From assembly GCA_024403515.1 (NCBI GenBank), contig JAKSRS010000013.1, positions 1 through 50,595 on the forward strand: a stretch of 50,595 nucleotides of DNA, in the 5' to 3' direction. Positions 1 through 8,404 of the stretch are shown piece after piece. The translations under genes were made by a program, and so were the position numbers. Origin of the DNA: Lachnospiraceae bacterium (GTDB taxonomy: Bacteria > Bacillota > Clostridia > Lachnospirales > Lachnospiraceae). Within the stretch, counting starts at the first letter, position 1; each line of letters opens with the position of its first letter. The notes below the pieces were generated by a model that saw only the letters and a program-made list of their open reading frames with translations, had not been told where the DNA came from and did not search any database.

Positions 1-18
1 GGTGATATTTTTCTTATT

Positions 19-41
19 ACTACTCCTTCCTTCTGAGTAGT
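19..41. other. Inverted repeat downstream of the SGNH-like gene
   Basis: A 7-bp inverted repeat, ACTACTC then GAGTAGT with a 9-nt loop, lies about 37 nt beyond the stop of the minus-strand SGNH-like gene. No U-tract follows it on the minus strand, so calling it a terminator would be weak. Confidence 0.25.
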
Positions 42-77
42 GATATGTTTAATTCTTTGCATAAATAACTTCTCCGG

Positions 78-1133
78 TTACTCTTCGTAAATCCACTCGT
101 AATCGTACTCACCATATAGTTTTCTGAGGTTTTCGATATGGTCTTTATAATTTTCTTTTGTCATAAGTCCCTGATCGTTTTTCATGGACTCAAGAATAAA
201 AGTGTTAACCTCTGCGCTGTAATGGAGTGTATCGATGTAATTGTCTAAATTCTCGGCAATATCTATCTTGTCACAGAAGGAAAAAACCTTTACATTATCA
301 ACTTCCACGAGCTTAGAAAGGGCAAATTCAATCTCGTCCATGACGTAGTCAAGCGAGTTTCCGCGGACATTTGTATCCCAATAGCAGACACTGTAAGGTG
401 GAATAAAAAAGTAAAAGGTCACGTCAGGATAAGCTTTAGCTGTTTCAATAATATTCTGAGTGATGTTGCCTTCTATTCTTTTATAGTCCTCTTCTTTAAG
501 TTCCATCTTTTCTTCATAGACATCGGACCTTTCGTAGGTTCTAAGAACGGCCTCTCTTCCGTATGCTTTGCCGTCTGCAAATCTTGCATACTGGTCAAAA
601 GAAGTTGTCTCTTTACCCATCATTCCATCAAGGATATCCATTCCGGCCATCAGCACTACCTTTTTATTGAATATATACTGGTAGTCATTTAAAGGATTTT
701 TATCATAAAGGTATGTAGGATAATTATCATATCCCAGGGCATCCTTATCTGTATTTAAAAGATTTAAGTCAAAGCTTCTAAGTACATACCTAAGATTTTT
801 ATTGTTTGAAAGTGCTACTTTAACAAGGTCATTTACTTCTTTAAAGGTTCCTCCGGCAAAGCTTGTTTTAATAGTATTTACATTCCAAAGGTTTCCAAAC
901 TCGCTTGCCAGAAAGTTCTGTGTTTCACTGCTTCCCGTTATCATAGCTTCATAGTCAAAATTTCTTACTATTCCATGATTCTGGTAACGTTCTTCTGAAA
1001 TTGTATAAGCAATACCGGGCAAGGGACCATGATAGTGAAAGAATGGATCCACTATCGCAACGAAAGCGGTGAAAATCAGTAGTGGTATTAATATCACAGC
1101 CGCAAAGGGGCCAAGTCTAAGGTTCTTTTTCAT
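78..1133 (-). CDS. Membrane-anchored SGNH-hydrolase-like protein
   Basis: 351 aa with one N-terminal membrane segment (residues about 10-30), so most of the protein should sit outside the cell. A GDS-like nucleophile block is visible as ITGSSE around residue 65, and a possible D-x-x-H block near the C-terminus as DTLHYS. Together these suggest the SGNH/DltD-AlgX type of fold used with MBOAT proteins to O-acylate surface polymers. It is divergently transcribed from an MBOAT gene, 142 bp start to start, and that pairing is the main support for a role in acyl transfer. The fold is inferred from short motifs. The substrate is unknown, and the DUF-type assignment cannot be settled without a profile search. 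Confidence 0.6.
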   Translation of the reverse strand: MKKNLRLGPFAAVILIPLLIFTAFVAIVDPFFHYHGPLPGIAYTISEERYQNHGIVRNFDYEAMITGSSETQNFLASEFGNLWNVNTIKTSFAGGTFKEVNDLVKVALSNNKNLRYVLRSFDLNLLNTDKDALGYDNYPTYLYDKNPLNDYQYIFNKKVVLMAGMDILDGMMGKETTSFDQYARFADGKAYGREAVLRTYERSDVYEEKMELKEEDYKRIEGNITQNIIETAKAYPDVTFYFFIPPYSVCYWDTNVRGNSLDYVMDEIEFALSKLVEVDNVKVFSFCDKIDIAENLDNYIDTLHYSAEVNTFILESMKNDQGLMTKENYKDHIENLRKLYGEYDYEWIYEE

Positions 1134-1209
1134 ATAAGGTTTATGATTCTTTCTCTTTTTTCTCTCTTTCGATTATAGCCATCTTACTTTATAGTGGCAA
1201 GAAAAATAC

Positions 1210-1238
1210 TTTATGCATACTTTTTAATATGCTAAAAT
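1210..1238 (+). promoter_or_regulatory. Candidate promoter of the first MBOAT gene
   Basis: TAAAAT at 1233-1238 as -10 lies 17 bp downstream of a weak -35, TTTATG at 1210-1215, in the spacer between two divergent genes. A CGGAG ribosome binding site precedes the ATG at 1276. Confidence 0.35.
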
Positions 1239-1275
1239 AGCCCTTAGGCAATTAATAGTTTAAACGGAGTATAAA

Positions 1276-2763
1276 ATGTTATTTAACTCACAGTATTTTA
1301 TATTTGTATTCCTTCCCCTTGTTTTAATCGGTTGGTATACGTTAAATCATTTCAAACTATATAAAGGGGCTCTTTTATTTCTATCAGCTATGTCCTTTTG
1401 GTTCTACGGATACTTCAATCCTATGTATCTGTTTATCCTAATAGGAAGTATACTGGTTAACTACTCATTTAGTTATCTGATTGCGAAATTTAAAAGCAAG
1501 TCCAAGCTTATCTACATTATAGGGCTTACGGCCAACATTCTTTTGCTTGGTTATTATAAGTATTATGATTTCTTTGTTGAAAACATCAATGCTGTGTTTA
1601 AGTCCTCATTTGCACTTAAGCACATTCTTCTACCGCTTGGTATCAGTTTCTTTACCTTGCAGCAGATTTCATACTTAACAGACAGATATTGGGAATCGGC
1701 AGACCACTACAATTTCATTGAGTATTTGGCCTATGTTACTTTCTTCCCTCAGCTTATTGCAGGGCCTATTGTTTTACACAACGAAATTATTCCTCAGTAC
1801 AGGGACCTTGAACTTAGAAAGTTCAACAGTGAGAACTTTAAAGACGGCGTGATTCTTTTCATTCTCGGTCTTGCCAAGAAGGTTATCATCGCCGATACAT
1901 TTGCTTTTCTTGTTAATTACGGTTTTGACAGAATCTACTGGATAGATACACCTGCTGCCTGGTTTACGGCACTTGGCTATACCTTTGAATTGTACTTTGA
2001 CTTTTCAGGTTACTGTGATATGGCCTGCGGACTTGGACTTATGTTCAACTTCAAGCTTCCCATAAACTTCAAGTCTCCTTACAAGTCACATTCAATTCCT
2101 GAGTACTGGAACAGATGGCACTATACTTTGACAAGATTTTTCACTTCATATATTTACACCCCCTTAACACTTAAGGGCGTTCGTAAGAAGAAGCGTAAAC
2201 TCTACTCAATCATTACTCCTATAGTTGTTTATTTTATTAGTGGTTTCTGGCATGGTGCCAGCTGGACCTTCGTTATCTGGGGTATGTCTCAGGCGATTGC
2301 AACACTCTGGTGCCAGCGTAAGTTTTGGAAGATTCCCAAGAAGCTGGGCTGGCTTTCATGGTTTGGTACCTTCTTCTACACATGTATCACTCAGGCAATC
2401 TTTAGAAGTGAAACCATGGATAACATGATTCGAATTTTAAAGGGAATGTTTATTCCCAAGTATACAGGCTTTATGAGAGAACTCGGTTCGGCCTATAACG
2501 GTGATTTACTTGTTAAAGGTCTGATGTCTTTTGTAAGCCCAAGAGTTTCTTTTGACACTCTTTACTGGATTTACTTTGTGATAATGATTGTTTTCTTCAT
2601 AATTGGTGCAATCATTCTGGTTGGAAAGAACGCTCACGAAATCTTGGCTGCAACCAAGGAAAGAGGCCTTACACTTGGATTTAGCATTTTCCTCTCCCTT
2701 GTATTTTGCTGGTGCATCATTTCAATGAGTGAAGTTTCTACTTTCCTTTACTTTAATTTCTAA
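1276..2763 (+). CDS. MBOAT family O-acyltransferase
   Basis: 495 aa, polytopic membrane protein of the DltB/AlgI/PatA type. Conserved family blocks are visible: FFPQLIAGPI around residue 155, FDFSGYCDMACGLGLMF around 245, YWNRWHYTL around 275, and the catalytic-His block SGFWHGASW around 330. These enzymes move an acyl group, usually acetyl, across the membrane onto an extracellular glycan, and need an SGNH-type partner. The divergent upstream gene fits as that partner. Length is normal for the family. It is the most diverged of the three MBOAT proteins in this window, for example WNRWH against WRRWH in the other two. Family is sure; the polymer that is acylated is not known. Confidence 0.9.
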   Translation: MLFNSQYFIFVFLPLVLIGWYTLNHFKLYKGALLFLSAMSFWFYGYFNPMYLFILIGSILVNYSFSYLIAKFKSKSKLIYIIGLTANILLLGYYKYYDFFVENINAVFKSSFALKHILLPLGISFFTLQQISYLTDRYWESADHYNFIEYLAYVTFFPQLIAGPIVLHNEIIPQYRDLELRKFNSENFKDGVILFILGLAKKVIIADTFAFLVNYGFDRIYWIDTPAAWFTALGYTFELYFDFSGYCDMACGLGLMFNFKLPINFKSPYKSHSIPEYWNRWHYTLTRFFTSYIYTPLTLKGVRKKKRKLYSIITPIVVYFISGFWHGASWTFVIWGMSQAIATLWCQRKFWKIPKKLGWLSWFGTFFYTCITQAIFRSETMDNMIRILKGMFIPKYTGFMRELGSAYNGDLLVKGLMSFVSPRVSFDTLYWIYFVIMIVFFIIGAIILVGKNAHEILAATKERGLTLGFSIFLSLVFCWCIISMSEVSTFLYFNF

Positions 2764-2770
2764 AAAACAA

Positions 2771-2860
2771 AGCCGCCGGGTCCTAATCTGAAGCGGATCA
2801 TAAATGCCAGTACAAAGCATTTACGTTTCTCTTCAAATCAGACCGAGCGGCCTTTTTATT
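2771..2860. terminator. Bidirectional intrinsic terminator
   Basis: A long imperfect hairpin with arms about 2772-2793 and 2831-2852 has a T-run on each outer side. It lies between the convergent ends of the MBOAT gene and the GGDEF-EAL gene and can serve both. Confidence 0.75.
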
Positions 2861-2887
2861 CTTAATCTTTAAATATTCTTTTATACC

Positions 2888-4846
2888 TTAGTATCTTTTA
2901 TTAATCAGTTTCTTCTCAAAGTCATTCTTTTCAAGAGGTTTATCGAAGTAATAACCCTGGATATCAAAGCATCCCATCTCGCTTAAAGTATTTACTGTGT
3001 GTGCTTCTTCAACACCTTCAGCAATTACTCCTATTCCGAGATTATCGGCCATTGTAATGATATTGGATAAAAGCTGCTTATCACTTTCATTATCGAGGTC
3101 GACAAAGAACTTATCAATCTTCATTACGTCGAATTTAACCTTCTTTAGAAGCATGATAGAAGATGATCCTGTACCAAAGTCATCGATTGCAACGCTCATA
3201 CCGGCGCTTCTTAATTCTTCTACAACCTTAGCCATTAAAGACATCGGATATTCATCCAGTGTTTCAGTAATTTCAATCTGGATGAGTTTTCGTGGAATGC
3301 CATACTTTTCAACTGTTTCGGTTATTTTGGTGGCAAACTCTTCGTTACCTAAGTTTCTTCTTGAAAAGTTAACTGAGACAGGAACAGGTTCAATACCTCT
3401 TTCCATCCATTCCTTTATATCGCGGCATACATAATCAAGAACATAGAAGTCAAGATCACATATACTTCCGTTTCTTTCCATAACCGGAACAAACTCTAAA
3501 GGTGGAATAGTCCTTCCATCCTTTTTCCATCTTACCAAAGCTTCGGCACCGGTCATAACGCCTGCCTGAGTGTTTACCTTGGGCTGATAGTAGGGTTCAA
3601 ATTCTTTTCTTCCGATTCCCTTTCGGGTCTTTTCTTCCAAAAGTCTAAGTTTCTTAAACTCGTCTTCGAGTCTGTCATCCATGAATACTACCGGCTTTTT
3701 GGCTATGTTTTTGGCATAACTTACTGCTGCCGAAGTATTTCCCATAATGCGGCCTGATGAAATATTCTTGGTCTTAATCTCGTATGCGCCTGCAACGGCT
3801 GCAACCTTGATTTTTTCAGTCTTATTGTTAAATTCAACTTCAACCGGTACTCCGCTTAAGTACTCAAGGAACTTCTCAGTATTTTTCTTCTTGACCAAAG
3901 CGACGAAGTAGTTACCGCCGAGACGACCAACGATTTCATCCCTTTCAAGGAAATCCTGAATGGCATGAGCGTATTTATACAAAATCTCATCACCTATTCT
4001 TCGGCCATACTTATTGTTGAGTAAACTCATTCGAACTATATCAAAGTAGTAAGCATTATATTCGATGATGTTTCCTCTAAGAATAATCTTATCCACTTCG
4101 CAGGTATATCCGTATGCATTTGGAAGTCCTGTCTGAAACTCGGTTCTTGCAGCCTTGGCAAGTTCGTCATTCTGGTCTGTAAGGGCAAGCCAGAAAAGAA
4201 TTACTCCCGAAACCCACACTGAAAGGTTTAAAAGAGATAAACTAGGAACAAATACCTGAGTTATACCACAAATAACCGGTGAACTTCCGTGAATTAAAAT
4301 CGCAATATAAATCTTTCTTTTGACTAAACTTCTATAGTTTGCAACGAATGATATCTGAATAAACAGTGTAATCACTGGCACCACAAAAGAAAGCGCAAAG
4401 AAAGGACCTCTTACATACCTGTTTGCTTCATTAAAATAGAAGTAAAGCTTGGTAAAAGGGTTAAGAATCAAAGGAACCAGGCCGATTAGCGGAAGAATAA
4501 ATCCAAGCGCTAATCGGTTAGGAATCCTGTCAAATTTTCTTGTAGACATGAATAGCGAAACAAGATATTCGTTGAAAAAACATTCATCAATGAGTATCAT
4601 CGCAAACATGAAAAAATATACTGTCTCAATGACCCACAGCTTCATCGGAATCACATCGGCCCTGTAAAAACGGGCAAGTGCATCGCATATTACCAAGACA
4701 GCAACACCCGCTTCCATCTTCAAAAGAGCATACTTCTTCCCAATTGAATGGAACTGCAATGAAGTTGTAAAAAACATCAGAAGAAGGCTTATTACAGAGC
4801 AGCCTATCATGATGTGCGTCTGAGACGCTTCAAGTAACTCGAGCAT
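2888..4846 (-). CDS. Membrane GGDEF-EAL protein, probable c-di-GMP phosphodiesterase
   Basis: 652 aa. Residues 1-225 hold about seven or eight membrane segments, a sensor-like module. A GGDEF domain (about 235-390) follows, with signature GGNYF at 310-314, so cyclase activity is probably lost. The EAL domain (about 405-645) keeps EALVRW at 435, NFSRRNL, EITET, IDDFGTG, KIDKFF, AEGVEE and QGYYFDKPL, the set of metal- and substrate-binding motifs of active phosphodiesterases. Expected role: hydrolysis of c-di-GMP under control of the membrane sensor. The degenerate GGDEF may bind GTP allosterically, as known for similar proteins. The membrane module resembles that of the diguanylate cyclase at 31844-33985. 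A TAGGAG site sits 8 nt before the ATG. Confidence 0.92.
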   Translation of the reverse strand: MLELLEASQTHIMIGCSVISLLLMFFTTSLQFHSIGKKYALLKMEAGVAVLVICDALARFYRADVIPMKLWVIETVYFFMFAMILIDECFFNEYLVSLFMSTRKFDRIPNRLALGFILPLIGLVPLILNPFTKLYFYFNEANRYVRGPFFALSFVVPVITLFIQISFVANYRSLVKRKIYIAILIHGSSPVICGITQVFVPSLSLLNLSVWVSGVILFWLALTDQNDELAKAARTEFQTGLPNAYGYTCEVDKIILRGNIIEYNAYYFDIVRMSLLNNKYGRRIGDEILYKYAHAIQDFLERDEIVGRLGGNYFVALVKKKNTEKFLEYLSGVPVEVEFNNKTEKIKVAAVAGAYEIKTKNISSGRIMGNTSAAVSYAKNIAKKPVVFMDDRLEDEFKKLRLLEEKTRKGIGRKEFEPYYQPKVNTQAGVMTGAEALVRWKKDGRTIPPLEFVPVMERNGSICDLDFYVLDYVCRDIKEWMERGIEPVPVSVNFSRRNLGNEEFATKITETVEKYGIPRKLIQIEITETLDEYPMSLMAKVVEELRSAGMSVAIDDFGTGSSSIMLLKKVKFDVMKIDKFFVDLDNESDKQLLSNIITMADNLGIGVIAEGVEEAHTVNTLSEMGCFDIQGYYFDKPLEKNDFEKKLINKRY

Positions 4847-4858
4847 GCATTAATCTCC

Positions 4859-4900
4859 TAATTTAATCCTGAGATAGGATTTAATTATAACTAATGTCAA
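4859..4900 (-). promoter_or_regulatory. Candidate promoter and operator of the GGDEF-EAL gene
   Basis: On the minus strand TTGACA lies at 4895-4900 and TATAAT at 4884-4889, too close together to be partners. The TATAAT alone could serve as -10. Just downstream is an inverted repeat with core AATCCT/AGGATT at 4865-4881, extended with one mismatch to 4859-4887. If TATAAT is used, the repeat would cover the transcription start and touch the ribosome binding site, as an operator would. Confidence 0.35.
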
Positions 4901-4980
4901 TAACAAGTAATTAAATTCATAAGTTCCCCACTTCGTAGACTCCCCATTGCTACGTGATTGGCTCTTGCACTTATTTATTT

Positions 4981-6132
4981 CTAGATTTCCTGTCCGTTAA
5001 TCAAAACACATTTAACGTTTGTTGAAACCTCAAAAGGACAACCATCTGTAATCACGATGTCTGCGTCTTTTCCCACCTCAAGGGAACCTACGCGGTCCTC
5101 AATTCCCGCATGCTTTGCAGGATTAATTGTAATAGCCTGAAGTGCTGCAAAGGGCTCCATTCCCGCCTGCACTGCAAGGCCTGCGCATAAAGGTAAATAC
5201 TCCTGAGGAATAACAGGTGAATCTGTAATGATTGAAACCTGACATCCTGCCTTGGCAAGAACTCCGGGAGTAACCCAGCTTTTATTTCTAAGTTCGAACT
5301 TTGATGCACTTGTAAGAGTAGGTCCTACTGCAAGCGGAACGTTTTCTTTGGCAAGTTCTTCTACAATAAGATGTCCTTCAGTAACGTGCTCAAGAGTTAT
5401 TTTCAGTCCAAACTCATGGGCAATTCTAAGTGCTGTGAAGATATCTTCGGTTGCATGTGCATGTGCCTTAAGAGGAATCTGACCCTTCATTACAGGGATA
5501 AGTGACTCCAACTTCATGTCAAAAGAAGGCATCTTGGAAGCATCATCACCGGCAGCCTCTTTTTTGTTAAGGTACTCTCTGGCTTTAAAAAGAGTTTCAC
5601 GAAGGTGCGCCGCTGTTGTCATACGGCTTGAATCGTTTTTGTCTCTGTAAACACGCTTAGGATTTTCACCAAATGCGCACTTCATTGCAACACCATCACG
5701 AATTACCATATCATCAACACGACGTCCAACAGTTTTAATTGTTGTAAAAGTACCTCCAAGTACATTGGCACTACCGGGGCCAACACAAACAGAAGTTACA
5801 CCTGCCTTGGCTGCTTTTTCAAAAGCAGGATCCATTGCTTTAACGCCGTCAATACCGCGCATCTGAGGACTTACGATATCATTAAGCTCGTTGTAATCCA
5901 TTCCTTCATAGCCGATTCCGTATCCGTCAAGACCAATATGACCGTGAGCCTCTACAAAACCGGGATATACATGTAATCCGTCTGCATCAATAACCTTAGC
6001 ATCACCGTCTGCCGCGATATTTTCAGAAATTGCTTTAATCTTTCCATCCTCAATGAGAATGTCAGCTACTTTTTCCTGAGGATTAATAGCATCGTTGATG
6101 AGACCATTTTTAATAACAATCTTGTTTCCCAT
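4981..6132 (-). CDS. Amidohydrolase family protein (imidazolonepropionase/prolidase-like)
   Basis: 383 aa metal-dependent hydrolase of the amidohydrolase superfamily, cytoplasmic. The N-terminal composite sandwich is followed by the metal motif EAHGHIG (H63, H65). Later come AHAHATEDI, LEHVTEGH and ITDSPVIP, which supply the remaining His ligands and the catalytic Asp of the TIM barrel. The barrel closes with the C-terminal LEVGKDADIVI motif that precedes the return to the sandwich domain. Length is normal. The substrate cannot be read from sequence. It starts 14 nt after a small membrane-protein gene and may be co-transcribed with it. A strong GGGAGAGG site precedes the ATG. Confidence 0.85.
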   Translation of the reverse strand: MGNKIVIKNGLINDAINPQEKVADILIEDGKIKAISENIAADGDAKVIDADGLHVYPGFVEAHGHIGLDGYGIGYEGMDYNELNDIVSPQMRGIDGVKAMDPAFEKAAKAGVTSVCVGPGSANVLGGTFTTIKTVGRRVDDMVIRDGVAMKCAFGENPKRVYRDKNDSSRMTTAAHLRETLFKAREYLNKKEAAGDDASKMPSFDMKLESLIPVMKGQIPLKAHAHATEDIFTALRIAHEFGLKITLEHVTEGHLIVEELAKENVPLAVGPTLTSASKFELRNKSWVTPGVLAKAGCQVSIITDSPVIPQEYLPLCAGLAVQAGMEPFAALQAITINPAKHAGIEDRVGSLEVGKDADIVITDGCPFEVSTNVKCVLINGQEI

Positions 6133-6146
6133 AAATAACCTCTCCC

Positions 6147-6566
6147 TTAATTTGTTATATTTTTTTCTATTACATATTCACCGTCAGCACCGTTAAAATT
6201 AATAACAAGATAAAATCTGTCACCTTCCGCCGCATTAATAGTCAGGCTGGAAGATTCAACAGAAAGCACGCCAATTGCTTCCTTACTTGAATTTTTAACG
6301 TCTACGGAAACATTTCCTTTAGTTACTCCATTAACAAAAGTTAATGTAAACGGACCATTTTCTTTAGCAAGAATAACAGTCCTAAGTTTTCCTGTGCAGG
6401 ATTTAAACTTTGCCGAAGCTCCGGCTTTTTTGTAGGTAAAGAATACAGCTCTGTGAGCTGCAACTGCAACAAGTCCATTTATGTATGCTGCGTAAAGCAC
6501 GAGCACAATAAGAACACCTAGCAGTACAGACCCTGCAACAGCGTACGCTGTCGACGCATAACCCAT
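6147..6566 (-). CDS. Small membrane-anchored protein of unknown function
   Basis: 139 aa. A single long hydrophobic segment at about residues 8-36 is followed by a soluble domain rich in short beta-strand-like stretches (about 55-135), with no cysteine pairs or catalytic motif I can recognise. Topology suggests a small extracellular or cytoplasmic beta domain tethered to the membrane. AGAAAGGAGAA gives a good ribosome binding site. It lies between the enzyme I-like gene (78 nt upstream) and the amidohydrolase (14 nt downstream). The function is unknown. Confidence 0.7.
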   Translation of the reverse strand: MGYASTAYAVAGSVLLGVLIVLVLYAAYINGLVAVAAHRAVFFTYKKAGASAKFKSCTGKLRTVILAKENGPFTLTFVNGVTKGNVSVDVKNSSKEAIGVLSVESSSLTINAAEGDRFYLVINFNGADGEYVIEKNITN

Positions 6567-6644
6567 ATTTTCTCCTTTCTCAAATGACGATTAAAGAACC
6601 ATGATGAGAGTTCCCACCGCAATCAAAACGCAATATAGATTAAA

Positions 6645-8351
6645 TCACGCCTCTATCACAGCTTTTCTTACCTTGGAAACCATGTTTGGTAAAACCGAAA
6701 GCTCATCTATGCCGGCTTTTACCAGATCCGTGGCAAACTTCGCATCTGCTGCCAGTTCTCCGCAGATACCGACCCATATACCCTCTTCGTGCCCGGTTTT
6801 TATAACGGTTTCCATTAGGTCCATTATAACAGTTTTATCTTGCGATAACATTGTAAAAAGTTGCGCATTTTGCCTGTCCATATTAAAAATATCTGAAGTC
6901 AGATCATTACTTCCTATGCAAAAGAAAGAAACCATCTTGGAAAGTTCTACAGAATGTTCCACAGCTTCTTTGGTTTCAATCATAATGCCTTCTTCAAAAG
7001 GCTTAATTTTTACTCCTTCATCCGAAAGTTCTTTAATAACTTCACCGGATATTTCTTTAATTCTTTCAACTTCGCAGACTTTAGAAATCATTGGATGCAT
7101 TACAGATAAATTTCCGTAAACACCAGCCCTGTATAGGGCTCGAAGCTGAATTTTAAACAAATCAGACTCTATTAAAGCCATCCTTGAATTGTCGATTTTA
7201 AGATTGTCGGGAAGCTTATCGCCATTAAAATCAAAGGTTCTTATGATTACCTTTTTATCACCCATGGCCTTTAAAACATCTCGATAAATTTCAAACTGCT
7301 TTTCTTCATCCAAATTGCCTGCGTTTTCAAGATACAAAAACTCGGTTCTGAAAAGCCCGATACCATCGGCACCGCTTTCAAGAACATTTTTAACATCACC
7401 AGCCGAAGAAATATTAGCCATGACAGGAATGAATTTCCCGCCTTTAGTGATACTTAAAGACTTTTTCAAAGCGGACATTTCCTCTTTGGTAAGTTCCTCT
7501 TTTTTATTACTTTTTATATATTCATCTTTTTCAGTTTCGCTGGCATCTAATATCAAAAAACCGTTGTCGGCATCTAAAATCACCTGACCGCAAGACCGTC
7601 CATCGGCAGCATCTATAATAACCTGGCCCTTATCTATAGCGTTTTTCTCACCGAAGCCTTCGCCTGAGAGCCCCATCACATCTTCTCTGTTAGTCAGATC
7701 CGATAAACCGATTCCCGAAATAAGCGGAATCCCCATTGTCCTTGCAATGATTGCAGTATGACTGGTTTGTGCGCAGTCTTTAATGACAAGGCCTAAGAGG
7801 TTATTTCTATCAAGTTTAAGTAACTCTGAAGGAAGAAGTGAATCCTTCATTATTATACGTGGAAGGGTGAGACTGATTTCGTCCCTGACCCTATCATTTA
7901 AAGCATCTATCAGTCTGCCGGTTATATCTATAATATCATCGCATTTAGACATAAAGGTCTCATCACCGGAATTTTCAAAAATCTTACAAAGCCTGTCGCA
8001 AACTACGCTGATCGCATATGCGGCAGAACAGTGCTTATCTAAGATTACTTCCTCAACAGACCTTACAAAGCCCTCGTCCTTAATAAGCAGAGCCTGGGCT
8101 TTTAAAATCTCACTTTGAACATCACAAGAAGACGATGGTAAACCTGTGTCGGAATTATCAGAAGCCTGATTATTTATATCAATAGCATTTAAACTTATTA
8201 ACACTTTATCTACAGAAGCCTTAAAACGCGCTAATTCACCCATGTCATCTGATGTTGCCATGGGCGAAATGCTTTCTTTAATACTATTAATGATTTTAAG
8301 GGTACCGCTTACGATACCTTCACTTACTGCTGTAGCTGATAATTTTATCAT
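6645..8351 (-). CDS. ptsI: PEP-protein phosphotransferase (enzyme I)-like protein
   Basis: 568 aa, the usual length of PTS enzyme I, which takes phosphate from PEP and passes it to HPr. The phospho-acceptor block is present (QTSHTAIIAR, H198). So are GIGLFRTEFLYL, IGSNDLTSDIFNMDR and ICGELAAD with the C-terminal active-site Cys. The protein is divergent. The usual GG before TSH is replaced by CA, and the stretch that normally carries NPxLGxRAIR appears shortened to DNSRMALI, so a PEP-binding Arg may be missing. No HPr or sugar-specific EII gene is nearby; the upstream neighbour is a DegV gene. It may be a second or specialised enzyme I rather than the housekeeping one. A GGAGACGAAGC site precedes the ATG. 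Confidence 0.82.
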   Translation of the reverse strand: MIKLSATAVSEGIVSGTLKIINSIKESISPMATSDDMGELARFKASVDKVLISLNAIDINNQASDNSDTGLPSSSCDVQSEILKAQALLIKDEGFVRSVEEVILDKHCSAAYAISVVCDRLCKIFENSGDETFMSKCDDIIDITGRLIDALNDRVRDEISLTLPRIIMKDSLLPSELLKLDRNNLLGLVIKDCAQTSHTAIIARTMGIPLISGIGLSDLTNREDVMGLSGEGFGEKNAIDKGQVIIDAADGRSCGQVILDADNGFLILDASETEKDEYIKSNKKEELTKEEMSALKKSLSITKGGKFIPVMANISSAGDVKNVLESGADGIGLFRTEFLYLENAGNLDEEKQFEIYRDVLKAMGDKKVIIRTFDFNGDKLPDNLKIDNSRMALIESDLFKIQLRALYRAGVYGNLSVMHPMISKVCEVERIKEISGEVIKELSDEGVKIKPFEEGIMIETKEAVEHSVELSKMVSFFCIGSNDLTSDIFNMDRQNAQLFTMLSQDKTVIMDLMETVIKTGHEEGIWVGICGELAADAKFATDLVKAGIDELSVLPNMVSKVRKAVIEA

Positions 8352-8404
8352 GCTTCGTCTCCACTACTGAGGCTTTTCTCCTGTTTTGATTGTTGCGGCA
8401 TTTG

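Noticed and set aside
6601..7119. A 172-aa open frame on the plus strand
   Set aside because: Antisense to the enzyme I-like gene, with Ser/Ile-rich composition typical of a mirror frame and no ribosome binding site.
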